Source: Parapedobacter sp051400755 (GTDB lineage Bacteria > Bacteroidota > Bacteroidia > Sphingobacteriales > Sphingobacteriaceae). Taken from it: a stretch of 64,000 bases of DNA. The notes beneath the pieces are model-generated. The model was not told where the DNA came from. It did not search any database and saw nothing but the letters and a program-made list of their open reading frames with translations. How positions within the stretch are numbered: position 1 is the stretch's first letter; each line of letters opens with the position of its first letter. The stretch is from positions 62,001 to 126,000 of the forward strand of contig NZ_JBLFFL010000005.1 of NCBI RefSeq assembly GCF_051400755.1. The letters run 5' to 3'. The position numbers and the translations under genes are program-made. Below are positions 1-8,175 of this stretch, one piece after another.

Positions 1-270
1 GGGCATCACGTCACTTACCGTAGCCATGTTATATATGACCATTCCAGCGATATGCTGGCTAAGCGGTGCAGGTTGTGCCGTGCTGGTCAAAAGTATCCGC
101 GTGAGCAGCAATCCCTTGTTGGTACTTTCGAGCTCCAGGATGGCTCCATCCCGAGGGGGCAAAATGCCATTTTGCGCCGTGTTGTCTGCAATTTTCTGTT
201 GGGCCCGTACCGTGGTGACGGCAAAAAGAGGCAGGATGAGTAGGAGCGAAAAAAAAGGTGAGATTTTCAT
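1..270 (-). CDS. N-terminal part of a secreted surface protein (runs off the left edge)
   Basis: The ATG is at 270-268 and the frame is open to base 1, giving 90 residues. The protein starts with a clear signal peptide (MKISPFFSLLLILPLFAVTT, then VRAQQ as the cleavage area). After it comes the pattern 'GAILELESTNKGLLLTRI', followed by 'AGMVIYN'. This pattern is common just after the signal peptide in Bacteroidota surface proteins of the tail-fibre/adhesin type, where 'ALLELxSTxKGxLxPRM' recurs. The rest of the gene, and therefore its function, lies outside the window. Identification as a surface protein is an inference from this N-terminal pattern only. Confidence 0.7.
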   Translation of the reverse strand, partial: MKISPFFSLLLILPLFAVTTVRAQQKIADNTAQNGILPPRDGAILELESTNKGLLLTRILLTSTAQPAPLSQHIAGMVIYNMATVSDVMP

Positions 271-630
271 GGCCAGGGATTATTATACATGTGAAGCGTG
301 CGCTGACTTTATTAGGTTAGTAGTAGCTAGTAATCCAGTTAGTTTTATTTGCTGATTAAACACGATCCAGCACAAATATGTTTGCGCCGTCGATCAAAAA
401 AAACAATAGCAGAATTAAGTAATGCTCAACAAGTTATGTTTTCTGAATATGATAGATGAACGGTCGAGATGAGGCTATACGGCACACTATTCATAACAGG
501 TCAAAACGGTAGCGTACTTCGACTAGCAGCTAAGTTCTATAAAACAGTTGAAATAAACAAGCCCTTTTTCTTACTAATTAAGCAGAAAAAGGGCTTGTGA
601 TGTCGAAGTAGTCAAAAAATCGGGCCGCCG
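271..630. other. Intergenic region with no gene seen
   Basis: This AT-rich stretch lies between two leftward genes. It holds the hairpin described at 557-598, downstream of fabF. A TATGTTTG box at 377-384 on the plus strand resembles a Bacteroidota -7 element, but nothing recognisable follows it. No convincing ORF, tRNA or repeat was found. Confidence 0.5.
557..598 (-). terminator. Hairpin terminator downstream of fabF
   Basis: A perfect 15-bp inverted repeat (557-571 against 584-598, ACAAGCCCTTTTTCT and its complement) with a 12-nt loop lies 33 bp beyond the fabF stop. Read on the minus strand the stem is followed by TTTATTTC, a weak T-rich tail. This fits an intrinsic terminator for the leftward fabF transcript. 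Confidence 0.7.
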
Positions 631-1869
631 TTAGATCTTTTTGAAGACCACACAGGCGTTATGCCCTCCAAAACCAAACGCATTGCTCATCGCCACATCG
701 ACTTTCTGTGCCTGGGCCTCGTTGGTGACGATCCGGATGCCTTCGGGAATGGCATCATCAAGGTGTTCCACGTTGATGGTGGGCGGGATTACCTGATCAT
801 TGATCGCTTTTATGGCGATAATGGCTTCCACCGCGCCAGCGGCTCCCAAGAGGTGCCCTGTCATGGATTTCGTAGCGCTGATGCGGAGGTTTTCGGTATG
901 GCCGAACGCTTTAATCACCGCGCGCAGTTCGCCGATATCCCCGATGGGCGTAGAGGTAGCATGCGGGTTGAGGTAATCCACCGCAGTGGGATCCAAGCCG
1001 GCTTCTTTCAAGGCCAATTCCATCGCTTTCGCCGCCCCGATCCCATCGGGATGCGGAGCCGTCATGTGATAGGCATCAGCGGTCATCGCTGCACCGACCA
1101 GCTCGGCATAGATATGCGCACCGCGCTTCCGGGCATGTTCATATTCTTCCAAGATCAGGGCACCAGCCCCTTCAGCCATTACAAATCCATCGCGTGCTTG
1201 GTCATAGGGCCTGCTAGCATGCAAGGGGTCGTCGTTGCGTGTAGACATCGCTTTCATAGCCGAAAATCCGCCGATGGAGGCCGGTGTAATGGGGGCTTCC
1301 GAACCGCCGGTTACGAAAACCTTCGCCTTACCCATCTTGATGTAGTTAAAAGCATCCATGATTGCGGTATTGGAGGTGGCACAAGCTGATACCGCAGTAT
1401 AGTTGATGCCGCGCAGCCCAAATTTCATCGATATCATCCCCGAGGCGAGGTTCACAATCAGCCGGGGAACAAAAAACGGACTGAAACGCGGCACGTATCC
1501 ACCGGCCACATAGCTGGTCACCTCCTCTTCGAAGGTTTCCATTCCCCCTTGCCCCACGCCCCAGATGACGCCGATGTCAAACGGGTCTATGGCCGCCAGG
1601 TCCAGGCCGGCATCTTCCATGGCTTCCGAGGCCGCAAACAGGGCATATTGGGTAAAACGGTCACTCCGTTTGATCTCGTTGCGGTCGAGGTATTTTTCTG
1701 GTGAGAAATCCTTCACTTCACAGGCAATCCGGGTCCTGAACTGCGCCGCATCGAAGCGGGTGATCGGTCCTGCGCCGTTTGCACCGCGGACAATGTTTTG
1801 CCAAAAGGTCTTTGCGTCGTTGCCTAGGGGCGTAACGGCCCCCATTCCGGTGATGACCACTCTTGTCAT
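631..1869 (-). CDS. fabF: 3-oxoacyl-[acyl-carrier-protein] synthase II (FabF)
   Basis: FabF is the condensing enzyme of fatty acid elongation: it joins malonyl-ACP to an acyl-enzyme in the cytoplasm. The 412-residue protein matches the usual length. The catalytic Cys-His-His triad is visible at C163 (SACATSN), H303 (PHATSTP) and H339 (TGHLLGAAG), with the conserved Lys at 334 (SATKSMTGH). The frame is open 30 bp further upstream, but ATG 1869 is preferred: it follows an AGGAAA ribosome-binding site and lies 17 bp after a TACTTTTG -7 box (1887-1894). The gene appears monocistronic, with its own hairpin terminator. Acyl carrier protein is not next to it in this window. Confidence 0.95.
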   Translation of the reverse strand: MTRVVITGMGAVTPLGNDAKTFWQNIVRGANGAGPITRFDAAQFRTRIACEVKDFSPEKYLDRNEIKRSDRFTQYALFAASEAMEDAGLDLAAIDPFDIGVIWGVGQGGMETFEEEVTSYVAGGYVPRFSPFFVPRLIVNLASGMISMKFGLRGINYTAVSACATSNTAIMDAFNYIKMGKAKVFVTGGSEAPITPASIGGFSAMKAMSTRNDDPLHASRPYDQARDGFVMAEGAGALILEEYEHARKRGAHIYAELVGAAMTADAYHMTAPHPDGIGAAKAMELALKEAGLDPTAVDYLNPHATSTPIGDIGELRAVIKAFGHTENLRISATKSMTGHLLGAAGAVEAIIAIKAINDQVIPPTINVEHLDDAIPEGIRIVTNEAQAQKVDVAMSNAFGFGGHNACVVFKKI

Positions 1870-1934
1870 AGTTTCCTGTTTTGCTGCAAAAGTAGTCAAA
1901 TTACCGTTCGGTATAATTTTAAATGAAGGGAAGC

Positions 1935-4619
1935 TTACAAGTTGAATGTAAACTTCAATACCGCCATGCGGCTGCGCAATTGATAATGACTATACCCCAA
2001 TTGATTGGCCGATAGCGAAAAGGTTTCATAAGACGTGACATTGGCAAGGTTGGTGAGATCAAGCTCCATATCGGTCCGCCATTTGGCAAGCTTGTAGCGC
2101 ACGTTGGCGTCGGCAAACAAATAGCGCACCGTTGCCATGGTCGGCTGGCTGATGTATTGATGCCTGCCGGATAATCGCAAAAAGATGTTTTTAAACGGCG
2201 AATACGTGAGGCCCACGGTTTGATCAACTTGCAGGATCCGGCGGTCGTCCACCTGAGCAGTGGCCTCACCCTGCACCAGGCGGCTGGTCGACCACGTCCC
2301 CGACCCGTCGTAGGTGATGCTTACCCGGTCGAAAAGTCGAGCTTCTGCACCGGGGTTGAGTGTAAACGATCGATTGTTAAAGGGCAGGGTCTCTCCGTTG
2401 AGCAGCTGGTTGAAGCGGCTGGTGCTCCACGATGCCTTGAGGCTTGCCGTCGCACCGAGGGTGAAGATAAACTTGCTGACGCCGCCGTTGACGGCGAGGC
2501 TGCTCACGTCATTGTCAAACGGGAGGAACACCGTGCGGGCGATGTTGTCGGTGACCACGCTGGAAGCAATGGTGTTGGCAGTCGATTTCGTGTACGTGAT
2601 GCCCGCATTCATAAACAGCATGCTGATGGCTCGTTGGAAGTTGTATCGCATCCCAAGCGTATGGTTATCCCGCTCCTGCAATTGTGCGTCGTTGGCGCGG
2701 ATGCTCCGGTAGTTGACCAATATGGCTCCGCGGAAAACGCCGTTGATATTACCCATTTGGTTGGCATAGTTATAATTGAATGACAGGTAGTCCTCGGAGG
2801 TGGTCATCAGTTTCACCCTGAGCGAGGGGTTGAACAACAGGCGCTGTTCCGAATCGTCAAGCGCGAAAGTATCGTCCCGGTAGGCAATGCGTTGTGCGGC
2901 GAGGGGTAGCGTGAGGGCGGACTCCCAGCGTCCTCGCTTGTACTCGTAGGTGCCGTCTACAAACACTTGGTGACGATCCCAATGGAGGCCGTTGTCGTCG
3001 CTTGCCACATAGGGTATTTCCTGCCCGTTGGCTTGGGCAAGCCGCAAGGCCGAGCGGAGCTGCTGCCATTCGTTGATCACCCCTAGGCGATAGTGCTGCA
3101 TGATTCTGCCCTTGGGGAGCCGGTAGGCCACCGATGCGCGGTTAAACCAGGCGGGCGTTTCACCGAATTGGCGTATGCCGCTGAACGGTTCCCCGCCGTT
3201 GAGCACATCTTGGTTGATACCCGGTGCGATGGTGAGTGTCTGAGGCTGATTGTAGTGGTTGACGTACCAATACACGTTGACCACGTCCCCGTTTTTCATT
3301 GCTGGCGTATACTCCAAGGTGTTAGAAAAATCACGGATGCGGTTGCGCAGCCGCTGGTGCATATCCAGGTCGTTGCTCAGCAACGAAGAAGTCGCCGTCT
3401 CGCCGGAATAGGCTAGTTTCAGCAGGTTGTTGAAATAATAATCATCTTCATTAGCCATCGCCGTAAGGCTCACCTCGGTAAGGAACGGATTTTTGCCGAT
3501 GTCCTGCCGCTCGGTATACCGGATGGTATCGCTGCCGAGGTAAAGTTCGCTCAGCGTGTTGTACACCATGTCGTTGTGGTCGAGCAAGGCATTGACGTTC
3601 GCCTTGAGTTGCAGTCCGCTTTTCAGGTTCACAAGGTTATTCGCATTGATCGATCCGGAGTTATTGATATAATATCGCTGTTTGGGCAAGGCCGGGTTGC
3701 CTGCGGTGCCGGAGGCAAGCAGGGCTTGGGGGCGGGAGTTGCCCGCGCCGGAGAGCATATCCGAAAAACTGAATGCCGTGAAATCAGCCGCTAGATCGTC
3801 GCCCACATTGTTGCCCTTGGCCACATTGAGCATTTTGTATTTTTTGTTGAAGAGGATGGTATTCAGTTCGCCGTCGTACTGGTGGGGCAGGCCAGCTCCC
3901 AGCTTGGCCTGTCCGCTGAGCTTGAGCTTAGCATCATCCTTGATGACCAGGTTGACGGCTATCCGATCGCTCAATATTTTGTTTTTGAGCACTTTCAACG
4001 GCTCATGGTTCTGAAGAACCTCTAGCTTCTGCACCATTGCATGGGGAATGGTTTTCGTGCCGATGCTGTATTTATCATTGAGCAGGTCATCGCCATCAAT
4101 GTAGAAGTTGGAGATATGCTGCCCATTGTATTTGATCTGCCCGCTTTCGCTTACCTCCATGCCCGGCATCCGTCGCAGTACATCGCCGATGCTGCGGTCC
4201 TCAGCCTTGGCAAACGAGCCAACGTCATAGCTAAGCGTATCGCCCCGCGCATCGATACGCGGGCGGCTTTTGACTGCTACCTCGGAAAGGTCGATGGCCT
4301 TTTCCTCCATCGTGATGTTGTACTGCGCTTTGAAGGGAGCGAGTGGCAGGTCCACCTTGGCATAGCCCAAGTGGTTGATCTGCAGGCGCAGACTGTCCGG
4401 CTGAGTAACGGCAGGCAGCACAATCGCAAAGCTCCCCGAGGTGTCGCTGGCCTTGAATGCGACGATGCGTCCCTGCGCGTTGCGGATGGTCACGCTGGCG
4501 TGCGGCACCGGCTTACCATCCTTGGTCTTCAATGTCCCTTCGATCCGCTGCTGTGCACAGACGGTCGACATGCTGATCATCATGCTTAGTAATAGGCAGC
4601 ACATTGCATACTTCACCAT
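1935..4619 (-). CDS. Outer membrane beta-barrel protein, TonB-receptor-like
   Basis: This is an 894-residue protein with a signal peptide (ending near VCAQQ). A carboxypeptidase-regulatory-like domain follows (about residues 24-110, 'GTLKTKDGKPVPHASVTIRN'), then a plug-like region with 'DVLRRMPGMEVSESGQIKYN' and 'FYIDGDDLL', and a long barrel rich in aromatic and polar strands ending in 'LKFTFNL'. This is the architecture of the Bacteroidota 'outer membrane beta-barrel' family related to TonB-dependent receptors. Its cargo is unknown. It follows the GLPGLI gene by 15 bp on the same strand and is almost certainly cotranscribed with it. No SusD-like partner is present, so a glycan-uptake PUL is not supported. 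Confidence 0.85.
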   Translation of the reverse strand: MVKYAMCCLLLSMMISMSTVCAQQRIEGTLKTKDGKPVPHASVTIRNAQGRIVAFKASDTSGSFAIVLPAVTQPDSLRLQINHLGYAKVDLPLAPFKAQYNITMEEKAIDLSEVAVKSRPRIDARGDTLSYDVGSFAKAEDRSIGDVLRRMPGMEVSESGQIKYNGQHISNFYIDGDDLLNDKYSIGTKTIPHAMVQKLEVLQNHEPLKVLKNKILSDRIAVNLVIKDDAKLKLSGQAKLGAGLPHQYDGELNTILFNKKYKMLNVAKGNNVGDDLAADFTAFSFSDMLSGAGNSRPQALLASGTAGNPALPKQRYYINNSGSINANNLVNLKSGLQLKANVNALLDHNDMVYNTLSELYLGSDTIRYTERQDIGKNPFLTEVSLTAMANEDDYYFNNLLKLAYSGETATSSLLSNDLDMHQRLRNRIRDFSNTLEYTPAMKNGDVVNVYWYVNHYNQPQTLTIAPGINQDVLNGGEPFSGIRQFGETPAWFNRASVAYRLPKGRIMQHYRLGVINEWQQLRSALRLAQANGQEIPYVASDDNGLHWDRHQVFVDGTYEYKRGRWESALTLPLAAQRIAYRDDTFALDDSEQRLLFNPSLRVKLMTTSEDYLSFNYNYANQMGNINGVFRGAILVNYRSIRANDAQLQERDNHTLGMRYNFQRAISMLFMNAGITYTKSTANTIASSVVTDNIARTVFLPFDNDVSSLAVNGGVSKFIFTLGATASLKASWSTSRFNQLLNGETLPFNNRSFTLNPGAEARLFDRVSITYDGSGTWSTSRLVQGEATAQVDDRRILQVDQTVGLTYSPFKNIFLRLSGRHQYISQPTMATVRYLFADANVRYKLAKWRTDMELDLTNLANVTSYETFSLSANQLGYSHYQLRSRMAVLKFTFNL

Positions 4620-4634
4620 GTGATCCGTGCGGGA

Positions 4635-5525
4635 TTACTTGTTTTCCAGTTCCAGCGGATTATTGGTGACAGCTGAGGTTTGGGCCGTGTCCTTTTTTAC
4701 ATGGATGCTTTTGATGCGTGAAGGGTCCATGTTATTACCGTTGCCGATGCCGCCGACGCGAATGGTGGACCCACTTTCACCGCTACGCGGTGCCCCCGCC
4801 TGTGCCCGTGCGTTCATCGCCGCTTGCGGGTTTTTCTTATAAGCCTCCATCAGCTTGTCGAGGGCTTTTTTAGTCGTGGCAATCGCATTTTCAGGAGGTG
4901 ATACGGTTGCCTCCCCTTCGTCGAGTGTCTCAAATCCGGCGTAGCGAAAGGCCACCTCATTGCGGCTATCCGTTGCTTCGAGGATTAAGCCCGGCAGGCC
5001 CTGCAACTTCCAAGGTCCGGCAAGGAAAGGCACGTCGCTGGTAAACCAAGCAGTGTAGTCACGGCCCTTGAACCGACCGGTGGCTTTTTGCGCCGTATAC
5101 CCGCCGATGTTTTTGGTTTCGTCGGCTATTTGCCAATCGATGCGCGGGTAATCCACGTCGACGAGGTATCGCTCGCCTGCGACGCTGGATAATTGCTGCA
5201 ATACCTGATCCGCTGGCTTGGTGTAATACGACTCCTGCGTCGTGCGGCCGCTTCCGGTGATGGTCAGGTTGCCGTCAAACGCCGGATCTTCCATCTGCTT
5301 TTTGATCTGCTGGTTTACGCGTTCGCTGGCATACGTGCCGTATAGCGATGCGTATCGCCCGATATAAAGCACCATTTCCTCTTGATGCGGTTTGTCCCGC
5401 TGCAAGGTGTCGTTGACGTGCGTAAATTTGTAGATTACACGGGCTAGGGCCGGTTCAGGCTCCTGAGCGTAGGCAGCCGTTGCCGCAAACCATCCGGTAA
5501 GCAATAAAAAAGCCATCTGTTTCAT
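4635..5525 (-). CDS. GLPGLI family secreted protein
   Basis: The protein has 296 residues from ATG 5525; a TTG six codons upstream is also in frame, but ATG gives a clean signal peptide (MKQMAFLLLTGWFAATAAYA). The family-defining motif is present literally in 'GPWKLQGLPGLILEATDS', near residue 180. GLPGLI proteins are exported Bacteroidota proteins of unknown function, commonly encoded beside outer-membrane barrels, as here. The C-terminal part is rich in Asn, Ser and Gly and low in complexity. It is the first gene of a two-gene leftward operon with the 894-residue barrel. Confidence 0.88.
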   Translation of the reverse strand: MKQMAFLLLTGWFAATAAYAQEPEPALARVIYKFTHVNDTLQRDKPHQEEMVLYIGRYASLYGTYASERVNQQIKKQMEDPAFDGNLTITGSGRTTQESYYTKPADQVLQQLSSVAGERYLVDVDYPRIDWQIADETKNIGGYTAQKATGRFKGRDYTAWFTSDVPFLAGPWKLQGLPGLILEATDSRNEVAFRYAGFETLDEGEATVSPPENAIATTKKALDKLMEAYKKNPQAAMNARAQAGAPRSGESGSTIRVGGIGNGNNMDPSRIKSIHVKKDTAQTSAVTNNPLELENK

Positions 5526-5791
5526 GCCATTTCGATTTTTCAATAATTCTACGAAATTATAGTAATTATCCGAAATAACCGAATTTATTTACGAAGTTTT
5601 CGTTTTTTTAAGTAAACGACATGCACGCGATTATGCGGTGCATGCCAATGGGGTGAGCGACTGGTGCAATTCCGGGCGCCTCATCGTCTGGTCATGCATT
5701 TGCCCGCTCCGCGACGCCAGTCCAGCGCGGGCTTTTGGTCATCCAATCGCTGATGCTGCCAGCGGCTTCGATGGGAGTAGGATGTTTGGTG

Positions 5792-5799
5792 TATATTTG
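5792..5799 (+). promoter_or_regulatory. TATATTTG -7 box for the MutS-like gene
   Basis: TATATTTG matches the Bacteroidota -7 consensus TAnnTTTG. It ends only 4 bp before ATG 5804, so the transcript would be leaderless or nearly so. No good -33 TTTG was seen upstream. Confidence 0.5.
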
Positions 5800-5803
5800 T
5801 GAG

Positions 5804-7120
5804 ATGGGCGACTTCTATATTGACAAACAGACCATCGTGGATCTGCAGCTCCTTGATGAAGGGTCGGGCAGCGTATTTGCGTGTTTCAACCAAACGATTA
5901 CCTATGGCGGTGTAGACGCCTTGCGTGACCTGTTTCGCAAGCCGCTTGCTGACCGTGAGCAGCTCCAGCGCCGCACGGCCACCATCAAATTCTTGATGGA
6001 CAATGTGGAAGAACTCACGTTTGACAAGACGACGCTGGACTTTGTCGATTACTACCTGAAGCGGCCCGATCGGCCGACATCGTTTTCCGTTTATAAAGGC
6101 ATCCGTAATGCTGTCAAGCATTTTTTTTCGCCAAACCAGGTATTTTATGCCAAGCGGCGCGGTGTGGCAGAGCTGTTCGATACCTTGGCGTTCATCAAGC
6201 TACTGGGCGAAACCTATCCGGCGGGAACGGACACGCCATTGTTGGCCGGACTACGCGATGCGCTCGAAAGGTTAACGAAGCACCCGTTGATTGCCCGTTA
6301 TGTCGATGCGCCGCCGAGGCGCTTCAAGCGCTATGCGATTGAGCGGATAGATTTCCTGTTGCGCAAGCAATACTATGAAGAGGCGCTCGCGCTGCTCGAA
6401 CAGGTGTATGAATTGGATGCCTACTATGCGGTCGCTAGGGCTTCCAAAACCATGGGGCTTACATTTCCTGAATTTCAGGATAGCGAAATTTTGGCGTTGG
6501 AAGGGGTTTTCCATCCCTCGCTTCCGGAGGCGGTACGGAATCGCGTCGTATTGGATCCTTCCCAACGCGTCAGCCTCATCACCGGTGCTAACATGTCGGG
6601 CAAATCTACGTTAATGAAGGCGGTAGGTATTGCGGTATATCTTGCGCACCTGGGGTTTCCGGTACCTGCCACCCGGATGAAAACAGCTGTTCTTGATGGG
6701 CTCGTGACCACCATTAACCTTGCGGACAATATCCACGAAGGTTATAGCCATTTTTATAGCGAGGTGAAGCGCGTCAAGCTGGTGGCCGAACAGCTCCAAC
6801 AATCAGACCGGCTGCTGGTCATCTTCGATGAATTGTTCCGCGGCACGAATGTCAAGGATGCTTATGATGGTTCACTCCGCATTGTACAGGCGTTTTCAGC
6901 ACTTAACAAGGGGTTTTTCATCATCTCCACTCATATTGTCGAAATCGCCCATGCCCTGCAAGCAAACGAAAAAATAGCATTTAACTGCTTACCTACTCGA
7001 ATGGAGTCGGGTAAGCCCGTATTCGACTATCACTTACGCGAGGGTGTCACGGATGATCGCATCGGCTTGTGGATATTGGAGCGTGAAGGGGTATTTGAGT
7101 TACTATTACCTAAGCACTGA
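5804..7120 (+). CDS. Short MutS-family ATPase without the mismatch-recognition domain
   Basis: This 438-residue protein has the MutS C-terminal core: a helical lever/clamp-like region (about residues 1-230) and then the ABC-type ATPase, with Walker A 'GANMSGKST' near residue 260, 'NIHEGYSHFYSEVKR', and Walker B plus signature 'LLVIFDELFRGTNVKDAYDG' near 335-350. Full MutS is about 850 residues and starts with mismatch-binding and connector domains, both absent here. It is therefore a MutS-like or MSH-like ATPase of undefined role rather than the housekeeping repair protein. The start at MGDFYIDKQT is chosen over an upstream ATG at 5735 because the promoter box lies between them. It converges on the lipoprotein gene with 1 bp between stop codons. 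Confidence 0.85.
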   Translation: MGDFYIDKQTIVDLQLLDEGSGSVFACFNQTITYGGVDALRDLFRKPLADREQLQRRTATIKFLMDNVEELTFDKTTLDFVDYYLKRPDRPTSFSVYKGIRNAVKHFFSPNQVFYAKRRGVAELFDTLAFIKLLGETYPAGTDTPLLAGLRDALERLTKHPLIARYVDAPPRRFKRYAIERIDFLLRKQYYEEALALLEQVYELDAYYAVARASKTMGLTFPEFQDSEILALEGVFHPSLPEAVRNRVVLDPSQRVSLITGANMSGKSTLMKAVGIAVYLAHLGFPVPATRMKTAVLDGLVTTINLADNIHEGYSHFYSEVKRVKLVAEQLQQSDRLLVIFDELFRGTNVKDAYDGSLRIVQAFSALNKGFFIISTHIVEIAHALQANEKIAFNCLPTRMESGKPVFDYHLREGVTDDRIGLWILEREGVFELLLPKH

Positions 7121-7121
7121 G

Positions 7122-8165
7122 TTACTGATACTGAATATAAATCGGTTTCGGCGTCAATGCCAGCACTTCTTCCAAGGTCATCATGCGGTGGGGAGGCCTC
7201 ATCACGTCATTCTTATAGAAGAATTTGAAACCGGTGAATTGGATAGGTTCCAGGTATACATAGCTTCGGTAGGTGTCCGTCTTCAGGGCTGGCGCTCCCC
7301 ATCCGTCCATGTCGATGACGAGTTGCACTTCCGGCCGCAGCTTGATTTGTTTGTAATCCTTGATCATCCCTTGCGTAAAGCGGTGCACCACCAGCACTTT
7401 CGGAGGCAAGTTATGCGCGCGGACCAGTTCCGCTAGATGGGCCGACGCCTTATTGATGTCATCTGCCGTAAAATGGCCTATGCGCTTGCCCGGGGGCAAA
7501 TGATCTTTCATCGAAAACTCTGGATCGATGCCGAAATGCACATGCGGCATCCGCAGAAAGGTGTCTAAGCGCGGCAGTTCATCGGCCACAGTGCTGAATC
7601 CGACCTGAATATCCAAAAATACCAGGGCATCTCGTTTTTCCGCGATGCGCAGCACTGAGTCGATCTGGCTGAACGGCATGCGGGCCCGGTATTTGCCATC
7701 GCTGCCGGCGCTTCCCTGGGCGGTCACGGCAATGTAGTGAAGGGCCGGTATTGCTTTGGTGCTCGTATCGGCGGCGTTCCAGGCGGCCACTTCCGCATCC
7801 AATCGGCTCAGCATCTGCTCGGGAGGAAGCTCCCCCAAGATGCCCATTTTCGTTGAATATAGGTTTCCATAATAGGCCACAATGCGGTGGTCAGGCAAAA
7901 CCGCGCCCGCTAAGGGTACAGGCTGGTCGGCCACCGGCCAACGCCCGGTGGTATCCCCATTGGCGAGTGCCAGTAATTTGGCGCGATAATCCGCCGAGTC
8001 AATGGCCGTGGCCGCTTCCTGCGCGGTCGGTAACGGCTCCGTCGCCTCCGCTGCGGTATCCGTTATCGGGTGGGCCTCCGCTTCAGTTACATAACCCCCC
8101 TTGCCTGTTGATTGGCATGCGGTGACAAACAGCAATAGGCCTAGGCCGAGCAAATACAGTCTCAT
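7122..8165 (-). CDS. Lipoprotein of unknown function
   Basis: The 347-residue protein carries a lipoprotein signal (LLLFVTACQS; Cys at about residue 17), so it is probably anchored in a membrane facing the periplasm or surface. The first ~80 residues are rich in Ala, Thr and Glu and look like a linker. The rest alternates hydrophobic strands and helices ('ALVFLDIQVG', 'VHFGIDPEFSMK', 'VLVVHRFTQGMI', 'VQLVIDMDGWG') with acidic residues at strand ends, which suggests a TIM-barrel fold. I do not recognise the family. It starts 10 bp after the stop of the ABC exporter on the same strand, so the two are probably cotranscribed. Confidence 0.75.
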   Translation of the reverse strand: MRLYLLGLGLLLFVTACQSTGKGGYVTEAEAHPITDTAAEATEPLPTAQEAATAIDSADYRAKLLALANGDTTGRWPVADQPVPLAGAVLPDHRIVAYYGNLYSTKMGILGELPPEQMLSRLDAEVAAWNAADTSTKAIPALHYIAVTAQGSAGSDGKYRARMPFSQIDSVLRIAEKRDALVFLDIQVGFSTVADELPRLDTFLRMPHVHFGIDPEFSMKDHLPPGKRIGHFTADDINKASAHLAELVRAHNLPPKVLVVHRFTQGMIKDYKQIKLRPEVQLVIDMDGWGAPALKTDTYRSYVYLEPIQFTGFKFFYKNDVMRPPHRMMTLEEVLALTPKPIYIQYQ

Positions 8166-8175
8166 GTGTGTAAAT

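Noticed and set aside
377..384. TATGTTTG promoter box for a small RNA
   Set aside because: The nearest upstream TTTG is 25 bp away, no gene follows, and the only hairpin downstream is better explained as the fabF terminator.
661..1389. Plus-strand reading frame opposite fabF
   Set aside because: It is the antisense of a well-conserved fabF, with no recognisable domain.
1935..5525. SusC/SusD-type polysaccharide utilisation locus
   Set aside because: There is a receptor-like barrel and a GLPGLI gene but no SusD, glycoside hydrolase or hybrid regulator.
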